Shown here: positions 25,124 through 32,446 of the stretch, piece by piece | How the letters are laid out: every line of letters begins with the position of its first letter | Numbering within the stretch: position 1 is the first letter of the stretch | Origin: Phycisphaeraceae bacterium | GTDB lineage: Bacteria; Planctomycetota; Phycisphaerae; Phycisphaerales; Zrk34 | Assembly: GCA_028282805.1 (NCBI GenBank) | Contig: JANQHD010000051.1 | Coordinates: 61,405-125,404 of the forward strand | Direction of reading: 5' to 3' | Length of the DNA: 64,000 nt | Notes under the pieces: generated by a model | Databases searched by the model: none | Seen by the model: the letters and a program-made list of their open reading frames with translations, nothing else | What the model was told of the DNA's origin: nothing | Made by a program: the position numbers and the translations under genes

Positions 25124-26038
25124 TTATCGCGTCTTTCGCCGGCGGGCCGTGAGCGCAACACCCGACAGCAACAGCAGGGCCCGCGACGCCGGCTCGGGCA
25201 CGACCGAGGTGAGCGGTTGCGTCACGGCGATCGGGTCGATCGATGACTCCGGGTTGACCATGTAACCCGCGTTGGCGTAAACCAGCAGGTAAGCGGACGA
25301 CATGTCAAAGCCGGCATGCTTGGCGGGTAGGTCTTCGAGCGAAAGCTTGAACGTCATCCGATCGATCCGGGTGTTCATTGTCGGCTCGGTAAACAGGTCG
25401 TCGGCGAACACACGACGGATTTGCGCCCGGACCTGCTTGGCGTACATGTAATTCCCACCGTCAAAGTAGTGTTGGCCGGCCGAGACCGGGTGCGTGTTCG
25501 CTGACAGGTTCACCCCTTCGAAGTCGAGGTGCTCAGCGGGGAACGGGCGGTCGTCGTTTCTTGTATCGGGCGAGCAACAAAGGTAATCCGATCCATCAAC
25601 CCTCGGTGGCAGCGGGAACTTCTGGTATTTGCCGAAGACCAGCGCGAAGGTGAAGCTCTTGTTTATGCTGTGATGGATCAGCGGGCCGTAGTTGATCGCC
25701 AGGTGCGAGTCGTTGAAGTCGACGATGAACTCGTACTCGTTTTGCTCGAAGACGAAGATGGGGCCGCCGCCGGAACTGCCGCCGGAACCGCTGCCGCCCG
25801 TGTTGGGTTCACCGAGCGGCAACGGCTCGGCTGGCCCGGTCAAGGGGATGAGCATCCGCTCACCGATGGGGCTCCAGTTCTGGCCTAAAACCAAGTTCGT
25901 GACAACCGAAGATCGTTCCGGCAGCATCCGTTCGATCGTGGGCTCGAACGTGTAGGTGATCAATTCCGCCCGGCCGGCGGTAGCGCAGAACAGCAGCAGC
26001 GCCAGCGCGTGCCCCGAGGTGCGAATGATGGGTAACAA
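25124..26038 (-). CDS. PEP-CTERM sorted secreted protein
   Basis: About 304 residues, starting at a TTG (26038) with GGAG 8 bp upstream; other starts upstream are possible. A signal peptide (LLPIIRTSGHALALLLFCATAGRA) precedes a beta-rich mature domain with a Gly/Ser linker (GGSGSGGSSGGG). The C-terminus carries the PEP-CTERM signal: VPEPAS, a hydrophobic stretch, then the basic cluster ARRRKTR. Such proteins are cut and anchored or released by an exosortase, which is not in this window. The body has no recognised enzyme motif; its role is at or outside the cell surface. Confidence 0.85.
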   Translation of the reverse strand: MLPIIRTSGHALALLLFCATAGRAELITYTFEPTIERMLPERSSVVTNLVLGQNWSPIGERMLIPLTGPAEPLPLGEPNTGGSGSGGSSGGGPIFVFEQNEYEFIVDFNDSHLAINYGPLIHHSINKSFTFALVFGKYQKFPLPPRVDGSDYLCCSPDTRNDDRPFPAEHLDFEGVNLSANTHPVSAGQHYFDGGNYMYAKQVRAQIRRVFADDLFTEPTMNTRIDRMTFKLSLEDLPAKHAGFDMSSAYLLVYANAGYMVNPESSIDPIAVTQPLTSVVPEPASRALLLLSGVALTARRRKTR

Positions 26039-26389
26039 GTGCCCCTCTCCCTGTGATGCGTCCCGGTGTGGTGATACCAATATGCACGCTGGAGAGCCGG
26101 ATGCCAGCAAAATGTCGCGGCGGCGGGTGCGGGTTTCGGGTTTACGCCAATCCGGCGCGGGGCGTTGTGCGCACCGGGGCGCGGGCGGCGTTTATCGTCC
26201 TTCAGCGGGGCTGGTTTGTCGTGCTGTGCGCACGGCGACACTCAGGTGCGCGACCGCGTGCGCACTGAAGGTTCATGCTGCGCGCGCGGGTATCGCGGTG
26301 GGGGGCTTGTGTGGCTTTGCGGTTTTAAAACGGGGGTGCCCGATGCATCCGGCGCAACCCGCGAACCTTTCGTGCGCGACCGCGCGGTC

Positions 26390-26755
26390 TTATGCTTCGC
26401 GCAGCTCGTCCGATCCGCCTTCTTCGTCGTCGTCTTCGGCTTCGTCATCCCCCTCGGCCATGTGGTCGAACGGCCAGGGCTCGGGCTCTTTGGGTTTGTG
26501 CTGGGGCGGGGTGAACGGCTCGATCTCGGGCTCGTCGGGTTTGGTGTCGGGCTCGCCGCTGGGCGTGTCTTCCAGTTCCTCTTCCGGGAGGATGTATTCG
26601 AGGCGGGTGATCTGCTGCCAGCCGTCGAGGCCATCGCGCCAGATCAGGTCGCCGTTGGTCACGCGACGCTGCGCCACCCACTCGCGGAGTTGCGAGCTGG
26701 TGTAGGGGCCATAGGTTTGGCCTGAGCGACAAAGGTGCCAAATCGGCGATTCCAA
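26390..26755 (-). CDS. Small GYF_2-domain protein with acidic tail
   Basis: A 121-residue protein. Residues 4-50 match the bacterial GYF_2 domain: WHLCRSGQTYGPYT, then QLREWVAQRRV, GDLIWRDGLDGWQQI. The rest is a disordered, Pro- and Glu/Asp-rich tail. GYF_2 domains are thought to bind proline-rich peptides or membrane proteins. No membrane helix is present, unlike many GYF_2 proteins, which might mean a regulatory cytoplasmic role or a truncated form. The start is a TTG at 26755 without a strong ribosome-binding site, so the N-terminus is uncertain. Confidence 0.72.
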   Translation of the reverse strand: MESPIWHLCRSGQTYGPYTSSQLREWVAQRRVTNGDLIWRDGLDGWQQITRLEYILPEEELEDTPSGEPDTKPDEPEIEPFTPPQHKPKEPEPWPFDHMAEGDDEAEDDDEEGGSDELREA

Positions 26756-26866
26756 GCGTGTATCCTAACTGCGGGCCTAGCCAGCCGGTTCCTTGAGTGG
26801 GCCATAGTGTAGCAACCCCGCGGCTGTCCGCACCTGTGATATCGGCAATTTTGGGGGATTTGGCCC

Positions 26867-26895
26867 TTGTAACCGGCGGATTGGATCGGTATATT
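26867..26895 (+). promoter_or_regulatory. Sigma-70 type promoter for rpsP operon
   Basis: A -35 element TTGTAA (26867-26872), a 17-bp spacer and a -10 element TATATT (26890-26895) lie 86 bp upstream of the rpsP ATG. The spacing is ideal and the boxes stand out in GC-rich sequence. Confidence 0.65.
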
Positions 26896-26981
26896 GCCCG
26901 ATTCCCCCGTGGTGGCCGAGGCGTGGTATCGGTATGCGGCGACCGGTGGGGGTTGGTCTGTGACCGAATTGGAGAAGGCGA

Positions 26982-27275
26982 ATGGCCGTCAAACTGCGTA
27001 TGAAGCGCATGGGCAACACGCACCGCCCGTTTTATCGGGTGGTCTCGATCGACAGCCGCAAGGCGCGGGACGGCAAGTTCCTCGAGGAGCTTGGCACGTA
27101 CAACCCGTTGGAAGCTGACGAGTCGAAGCAGGTTGAACTCAAGCTCGACCGCTGCGCTTATTGGCTGAGCGTCGGCGCCCAGCCCAGCGACACCGTGGCC
27201 ACGCTGCTCAAGCGTCAGGGCATCGACCCGACGCCCGGCAAGAAGGTCGAGGACCAGGCGCTGCCGACCGCGTGA
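26982..27275 (+). CDS. rpsP: 30S ribosomal protein S16
   Basis: Binds 16S rRNA in the body of the small ribosomal subunit. The 97-residue sequence is a full-length S16: MAVKLRMKRMGNTHRPFYRV at the start, then the conserved SRKARDGKFLEELGTYNP and a helix with GAQPSDTVATLLKR. A GGAG motif lies 7 bp before the ATG. It begins the rpsP-trmD-rplS operon, 25 bp ahead of trmD. Confidence 0.98.
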   Translation: MAVKLRMKRMGNTHRPFYRVVSIDSRKARDGKFLEELGTYNPLEADESKQVELKLDRCAYWLSVGAQPSDTVATLLKRQGIDPTPGKKVEDQALPTA

Positions 27276-27300
27276 GCGGTTGCGTAGCACGGAGCACGCG

Positions 27301-28008
27301 ATGCGCATCGACGTGCTGACGCTGTTTGCCGAGATGTTCACGGGCGTGCTGGGTGCGAGCATCCTGGCCCGTGCACAGGCCGCCGGAAAGGTCGACTACC
27401 ACCTGACCGACATCCGGCGGTTCACGACCAACAAGCACGGCAAGGTCGACGACCGGCCGTTCGGCGGGGGGCCGGGGATGGTGATGACCTGCCAGCCGCT
27501 GTGGGACGCGGTGGCGGCGGTCGAACAAGAAGACCCGCGGAAGGCGACCCGCATTGTCATGTCGCCACAGGGCGAGCCCTTCACGCAACGCATCGCGGAA
27601 GAGCTGGCCTCGGCCGAGCGGCTGCTGTTGATCGCCGGCCATTACGAGGGCATCGACGAGCGCGTCATCGAACGCCTCGCGCCCCGGCAGATCAGCATCG
27701 GCGACTACGTGTTGTCCGGCGGCGAACTGCCCGCCATGGTGCTGATCGACGCGGTGGTCCGGTTGATCCCGGGCGTGCTGGGCGACGACGAATCGGCGAT
27801 CCACGATTCGTTCAGCCCCGGCGCCGGCCGGTTGCTCGACCACCCGCACTACACCAGGCCGCGCGCCTGGCAGGGCATGGAGGTGCCCGACGTGCTGATC
27901 GGCGGCGACCACGCCGAGATCGAAAAATGGCGCAAGGCCCAGGCCCGGCAGCGGACCAAAAAGCTCCGCCCCGACCTGCTGACCGACCACGAGGACGAAG
28001 ACATTTAG
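27301..28008 (+). CDS. trmD: tRNA (guanine-N1-)-methyltransferase TrmD
   Basis: Methylates G37 of tRNAs reading CNN/GGG-type codons, including tRNA-Pro(GGG), which is encoded in this same window. The protein has 235 residues, normal for the family. Visible motifs are FGGGPGMVM (near 53-61), the trefoil-knot SAM site around IGDYVLSGGELPAMVLID (near 135) and GVLGDDES. I chose the ATG at 27301 because GGAG lies 6 bp upstream; a TTG at 27280 would add seven poorly conserved residues. It lies directly after rpsP; rimM, which usually separates them, is absent. Confidence 0.97.
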   Translation: MRIDVLTLFAEMFTGVLGASILARAQAAGKVDYHLTDIRRFTTNKHGKVDDRPFGGGPGMVMTCQPLWDAVAAVEQEDPRKATRIVMSPQGEPFTQRIAEELASAERLLLIAGHYEGIDERVIERLAPRQISIGDYVLSGGELPAMVLIDAVVRLIPGVLGDDESAIHDSFSPGAGRLLDHPHYTRPRAWQGMEVPDVLIGGDHAEIEKWRKAQARQRTKKLRPDLLTDHEDEDI

Positions 28009-28010
28009 CG

Positions 28011-28027
28011 ACGCGGCTCCGCCGCGT
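28011..28027 (+). other. Short hairpin between trmD and rplS
   Basis: ACGCGGC-TCC-GCCGCGT forms a perfect 7-bp stem with a 3-base loop 3 bp after the trmD stop and 23 bp before rplS. No T-tract follows, so it is not a terminator; it could stabilise or process the operon mRNA. The rplS stop is followed by a similar TTTAGCGACG start and a second hairpin. Confidence 0.45.
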
Positions 28028-28050
28028 TCACGAGCGAAGCGAGTACCACC

Positions 28051-28515
28051 ATGACCCACGCCATCATCGAACAGATCGAAGCCGACCAGCTCAAGGCCGA
28101 CCTGCCGCGCATCGACGTCGGCGACACCGTCGACGTGCACGTCCGCATCATCGAGGGCGAGAAGGAGCGCATCCAGGTCTTCACCGGCGTGGTCATCGCC
28201 AAGACCGGCAAGGGCATCAACGAGTCGATCACCGTGCGGCGCATCGTCGCCAACCAGGGCGTCGAGCGCATCTTCCCGCTGCACTCGCCGCGCGTGGCCA
28301 AGATCGAGATCGTCCGCCACGGCCAGGCCCGCCGCTCCAAGCTCTACTTCCTCCGCGACCGCGTGGGCAAGGCCCGCCGCCTGCCCGACCGCCGTCGCGG
28401 CCTGAAGTACGCGGCCAAGACCAAGGACGTGCTCAAGCGCGAAGCCGAGATCGCCCGCGCCGAAGCCGGCGAGCCCGAAGCGGAAGCCCCCGCCGAAACC
28501 GAAGCCGCCGAATAA
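28051..28515 (+). CDS. rplS: 50S ribosomal protein L19
   Basis: Sits at the subunit interface of the ribosome. The first 115 residues are a typical L19: IDVGDTVDVHVRIIEGEKER, then VFTGVVIAKTGKGINESITV and the C-terminal SKLYFLRDRVGKARRL. The last 40 residues are an extra Ala/Glu-rich tail (EAGEPEAEAPAETEAAE), as often seen in planctomycetes, taking it to 154 residues against the usual 115. It is the last gene of the rpsP operon and is followed by a strong terminator. Confidence 0.98.
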   Translation: MTHAIIEQIEADQLKADLPRIDVGDTVDVHVRIIEGEKERIQVFTGVVIAKTGKGINESITVRRIVANQGVERIFPLHSPRVAKIEIVRHGQARRSKLYFLRDRVGKARRLPDRRRGLKYAAKTKDVLKREAEIARAEAGEPEAEAPAETEAAE

Positions 28516-28565
28516 TCCGTTTAGCGACGGCCCGCAGGGTCGGGCTCAACGAACCAAACGCACAC

Positions 28566-28597
28566 AACCGGTCGCGACGCGCGGCCGGTTTTCTTTT
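28566..28597 (+). terminator. Rho-independent terminator after rplS
   Basis: A 9-bp stem ACCGGTCGC/GCGGCCGGT (one G-T pair) with a 5-base loop is followed by TTTTCTTTT, about 50 bp after the rplS stop. Confidence 0.88.
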
Positions 28598-28841
28598 GCC
28601 GTGAACCCAATGCGGCACAACAAGCCTTCAACCCGCCCTGTCGTGTTCACCCACCCGGCCGCCGCGTTGCTCGTACCGTGGGGGCTGTGGGGCCGATTGG
28701 AGCCCGAAAAAACGCCAACACGTCGTGAATGAAAAGAAAAAGCACGCATATTTTCGGGCACGTGCGCGGCTCGTGTGGCAGATTTAAGCATACGGTGGTG
28801 TAGGCCTTGGCCTTGATCGTGTCTTCAGCAAAGGATCAACG
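28598..28841. other. Intergenic region upstream of the GH16 gene
   Basis: Together with the rplS terminator this makes a 326-bp gap without a gene. An A-rich patch (GAATGAAAAGAAAAAGCACG) and CATATTTTC near 28747 mark the likely promoter region of the GH16 gene. No full sigma-70 pair could be assigned. Confidence 0.35.
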
Positions 28842-31220
28842 ATGTTGGTATCTGTGCACAAGCGTTTGGCGTTCGTCGGCGTGTTTGCGATGGCCGGTTT
28901 GTCGGGAGCGTGGTCGGGCGATGCGCTCGCCGTCGCACCTGCTGGTTATCAGTTGACCTGGAACGACGAGTTCAACGGTACCTCGCTGAACGAATCGGAC
29001 TGGTGGTATCGCGCCGACGAGAAGCAGCAGTCGATCCAATTGCCGAGCAACGTCGAGGTCGACAACGGCGAGTTGGTGTTGAACCTCACGCCGTTGGCCA
29101 CGCCGATCAACGGCTTCGACGCCGCGGGCGCGGGCGTCATCACGCAGCAGCGTTTTCACTACGGTTACTACGAGACACGCTCGAAACTGGGCGACGGGAT
29201 CGATCACGATGGCGATGGCAAGATCGACGAGGGTTGGCATCACGCGTTCTGGGCGATGGCGGCTGAGGCCGATGAGAACGGTCACGTGCTGACGACGTTC
29301 CCCAGCTTCCGCCGCACCGAGATCGACGGCTATGAGAACGGCAGCAGCGGCGACATCGGTCGCATGAGCCAGCACGTGCTGGTTTGGAATGACGCGGGAA
29401 GTATCACGCACAGGCTGCCGTCCAGCGACATCACACACAATACCCCCGGCACCGAGTACGACTGGCACACATACGGCTTCGAGTGGACGCCGCAGGAAGT
29501 GCGTTTCTACGTGGACGGTGTGCACACGAAGACGGCGGTGTACCCGGCGGACCAGTTCGAACACGACCAGATCAATCTTTGGCTGACGGCGATCTCGACC
29601 AACGCCGAGGCGAACAGCGATCCGGGCCAGGAGCTCAGCGAGGCGCGGTACGACTACTTCCGTTTCTACGAGAAGGGCGCGATCAACGTGGCCAGCGGCG
29701 AGACGCTGACCGCGGGCGTGCAGGAAGACCTTGAGATCACCGCGGGCCAGGCGACGGGCGGCGTGGCGGGAGACATCACGGTAGGCAGCGGCGGGCGGCT
29801 GGATGGCGCGGGCTGGGTGTACGGCGATGTGGTTGTGCAATCGGGCGGCGTGACGCGTGTGGGTTCGGCGGCGTCGGGCCCCTCGGCGCCGATGTCTCCG
29901 ACGACGACGGTTGAGGACTTCGAGAGCTACACGCCGGGCCCGGCGTTTTCGGGCGGCAGCGCGACGGGTTTGACGCCGAGCTGGACGTATTACGACTTGG
30001 CCGACCCCGGCGAATCGACCACCGACACGGTCTGGCAGGTCAGCGGCGCCGACGGCACGGGAAGCGAGCCGTTGGACACGGCGCTGACCGGTGAGAGCCA
30101 GATGCTGTTCCAGACGAACACGAACATCGACTTCTCGCTCGACCCCCAGGGTTCCCCCTTTGCCGGTGCGATCGCGGTGACCGATGCGCTGGACACTTCC
30201 GGCAATGCCGACATTATCGATGTGGACTTCGTGTTTGATGGTTACGGCGACCTCAGCAACCAGAACCTCGACACGAAACTGGTGTTCGGCTTCCGCGATG
30301 TCGATAACTGGTTTGCGCTCAGTCTCGTCCGCGGGTCGTCCTCTTCGCCGGGCTCAACGCAGATCCAGGTCTCGGCGAATGTGGGCGGAGATCGTCAGAC
30401 CGTGTTCAGCACGGGCGGGACGGCCGAGTTCGCGGGTTACTTCGAGCAGGACACGCTGCTGCACGCCCGCATCGAGCACGACGCGACGCTGGGGTATGTC
30501 TCGTTTGAGATCATCGATCCGGTCACGGGCGATGTGCTGGCCGAAGCGTCCGGTCTCGATGATCGCTTCAAGTTTGACGGCGACCTGGGCGTGGCGGTGA
30601 ACAACGATGCGACCGGTATCGACAACCTGACGGTGACCACACAGGATACGTTGGTCTTTGCCGATGTGATGCAGGACCTGATCATCGACGGCAGCTACAC
30701 GCAGCAGGCGGGCGCAACGCTGGAGGTCGACCTGGTCGCCCCCGAGGCCCACGACCAGTTGGACGTGAACGGCGTCGCGACACTCGGCGGAGCGTTAGCG
30801 ATCACGCAGCACGCGACACCGGCGTTGGGCGACGTGTTCGTCGTGCTGCTCGCCGACTCAATGAGCGGCCAATTCGACAACGCGGCGATCAGCGGCGCGG
30901 CCATCGATGCGAATACCGCGCTGGCGGTGCTGTACGAACCGACGCAGGTGCGGCTGCTGGCGACGTGCCGCGGCGATGCGACCGGCGATGGCGCGGTGAC
31001 CCTGGCCGACCTCAACGCGCTGGGCGCGAACTTCGGCGCGGCCGCCGCGACCTGGCAGCAGGGCGATTTCAACTACGACGGCGAGGTGAGCTTACTCGAC
31101 CTCAACGCGCTGGGGGCGAGCTTCGGCGCGGCACCCGCGGCGTCGGCGGTCCCCGAGCCGAGCGGGCTGGTTTTGGTTTGCCTTGGTGGGGTGGCGCTGA
31201 TGCGCGGGCGGACGGGATGA
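28842..31220 (+). CDS. Secreted GH16 family glycoside hydrolase with dockerin-like and PEP-CTERM ends
   Basis: Cuts beta-1,3 or beta-1,4 bonds of an extracellular polysaccharide; the substrate class (laminarin, agar, carrageenan or other) cannot be fixed from sequence. AAAGGA lies 6 bp before the ATG. Order in 792 residues: signal peptide (1-26); GH16 domain (about 30-285) with catalytic motif TEIDGYEN (E-x-D-x-x-E near 150-157) and an EF-hand-like insert DHDGDGKIDEG; a beta-repeat segment (about 290-345); a lectin/LamG-like domain (about 360-600); a second beta-repeat (about 605-705); two dockerin-like calcium loops (GDATGDGAVTLADLNALG and GDFNYDGEVSLLDLNALG, about 708-765); and PEP-CTERM signal VPEPSG with a basic end. 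It is probably displayed by an exosortase and works with the sulfatase gene nearby. Confidence 0.9.
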   Translation: MLVSVHKRLAFVGVFAMAGLSGAWSGDALAVAPAGYQLTWNDEFNGTSLNESDWWYRADEKQQSIQLPSNVEVDNGELVLNLTPLATPINGFDAAGAGVITQQRFHYGYYETRSKLGDGIDHDGDGKIDEGWHHAFWAMAAEADENGHVLTTFPSFRRTEIDGYENGSSGDIGRMSQHVLVWNDAGSITHRLPSSDITHNTPGTEYDWHTYGFEWTPQEVRFYVDGVHTKTAVYPADQFEHDQINLWLTAISTNAEANSDPGQELSEARYDYFRFYEKGAINVASGETLTAGVQEDLEITAGQATGGVAGDITVGSGGRLDGAGWVYGDVVVQSGGVTRVGSAASGPSAPMSPTTTVEDFESYTPGPAFSGGSATGLTPSWTYYDLADPGESTTDTVWQVSGADGTGSEPLDTALTGESQMLFQTNTNIDFSLDPQGSPFAGAIAVTDALDTSGNADIIDVDFVFDGYGDLSNQNLDTKLVFGFRDVDNWFALSLVRGSSSSPGSTQIQVSANVGGDRQTVFSTGGTAEFAGYFEQDTLLHARIEHDATLGYVSFEIIDPVTGDVLAEASGLDDRFKFDGDLGVAVNNDATGIDNLTVTTQDTLVFADVMQDLIIDGSYTQQAGATLEVDLVAPEAHDQLDVNGVATLGGALAITQHATPALGDVFVVLLADSMSGQFDNAAISGAAIDANTALAVLYEPTQVRLLATCRGDATGDGAVTLADLNALGANFGAAAATWQQGDFNYDGEVSLLDLNALGASFGAAPAASAVPEPSGLVLVCLGGVALMRGRTG

Positions 31221-31476
31221 ACGCAAATGCGTAAGACTTCGATCCGATCACGATGTGTAAAATTCTATCATAATCGGCCTTGATTCACTTTAAATTCCGG
31301 TGTAAGTCGCAAATTCATAAAAATTAACCGCATAAACGTTATGTGTTATTGGCGCGCGTGGCGTATATTTCAATCGAGAGGCGGGAGCACCGTTCGAACT
31401 GGGAAGAGGGCGTGTCGGCGGATTGTTTCCGCCGGTGGTTTGACTGTCGCAGTTCATTGGATGGAGGACGCTCTCT
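31221..31476. promoter_or_regulatory. AT-rich upstream region of PEP-CTERM gene
   Basis: Between the GH16 gene and the next gene, bases about 31240-31345 are strikingly AT-rich (TAAAATTCTATCATAATCGG, then CATAAAAATTAACCGC) compared with the rest of the window, and TATATT occurs at about 31362-31367. This looks like a regulated promoter region. I could not fix a single -35/-10 pair. Confidence 0.4.
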
Positions 31477-32316
31477 ATGAAACACTTAATTGGAAAGATG
31501 TTGCTGGCAGCGGTTGTCGGCTTGTTTGTGGCTGGTCAGGCGAGCGCGGGCTTGTTTACGCTCGACTTCGCCGCGGGCACCACGGAGACCGAACTGGTCG
31601 CGGATCAAAACTCGACCAATGCGAACAACCTGTTCGGGTCTGCGGGCAGCGGTAACAGCAAGCTGGTTGGTAGCGTCAACAGCGGTCGTGACGAGTTCAT
31701 CGCTGTTTCGATCGATCTGTCGAGCATCCCCGACACCGACATCGTCACCAGCGTCAAGCTAACCTGGGGTACCGATGGTGATGACGGCAACTCGGTGTTC
31801 ACCAGCAACCCGATCAACCTGTTCGAGTTGGTGACCGACCCGGACACGACTAACGGTTTCAACTACCGCTACAAGAGCTTCGGCCCCGACGGCTCCTCCG
31901 CAGCTGCAGATCGTGCGGATAACGTGCACTGGGACGGTGTCGGCACGGGAGACATTCCGTCGGGCTCGCAGTTCGCGTCCGAGTTCCTCGGCACGCAGCT
32001 CAGTTCGATCGCGGCTTCTGCCGGTTCCACCGGTGGAACGACCTACGACGCTACAAGCGCCGCCGCGGGTCAGTCGTACGAGTTTGTCTCCTCGGCCGCG
32101 TTCATCAGTGCCGTCCAGTCGAACCTGGCGGACGATCAGCTTTGGCTGGTCTTCGGCATCGACGCGCTGGATGACGGCGCCGATGACGGCCTGCGCAGCT
32201 TCCTTCGGTACGCCGAAGACTCCGCGGTGCTGGAAGTCAACACGATCGTCCCCGAGCCGACCGCGCTGGCGTTGCTCGGCCTGGGTGGCCTGGCCATGTT
32301 GCGTCGCCGCGCTTGA
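31477..32316 (+). CDS. PEP-CTERM protein with DNRLRE-like domain
   Basis: A secreted protein of 279 residues with GGAGG 9 bp before the ATG. After a signal peptide (cut after GQASA) comes one domain, about residues 30-255, with the form of DNRLRE/CBM96-type beta-sandwiches: VSIDLSSIPDTDIVTSVKL, then INLFELVTDPDT, and AAFISAVQSNLADDQLWLVF near the end. The C-terminus is a standard PEP-CTERM signal (VPEPTALALLGLGGLAMLRRRA). The same domain occurs inside the sulfatase encoded next, so this protein may bind the same polysaccharide without cutting it. It is followed by a strong terminator. Confidence 0.85.
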   Translation: MKHLIGKMLLAAVVGLFVAGQASAGLFTLDFAAGTTETELVADQNSTNANNLFGSAGSGNSKLVGSVNSGRDEFIAVSIDLSSIPDTDIVTSVKLTWGTDGDDGNSVFTSNPINLFELVTDPDTTNGFNYRYKSFGPDGSSAAADRADNVHWDGVGTGDIPSGSQFASEFLGTQLSSIAASAGSTGGTTYDATSAAAGQSYEFVSSAAFISAVQSNLADDQLWLVFGIDALDDGADDGLRSFLRYAEDSAVLEVNTIVPEPTALALLGLGGLAMLRRRA

Positions 32317-32353
32317 TGACGAGCACACGGCATGGAATTACATAGAGAATCCG

Positions 32354-32386
32354 GTTTGCCGGCCTTAACGGGCCGGCAAACTTTTT
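32354..32386 (+). terminator. Rho-independent terminator
   Basis: A perfect 11-bp stem, GTTTGCCGGCC (32354-32364) with GGCCGGCAAAC (32371-32381), a 6-base loop, then TTTTT. It closes the PEP-CTERM gene 38 bp after its stop and separates it from the sulfatase gene. Confidence 0.95.
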
Positions 32387-32446
32387 AGGCCATCCACCAA
32401 TAGCCTCGCGCTGCGTCGCGGCCGGTGTGATAACTCAAAGGCCATC

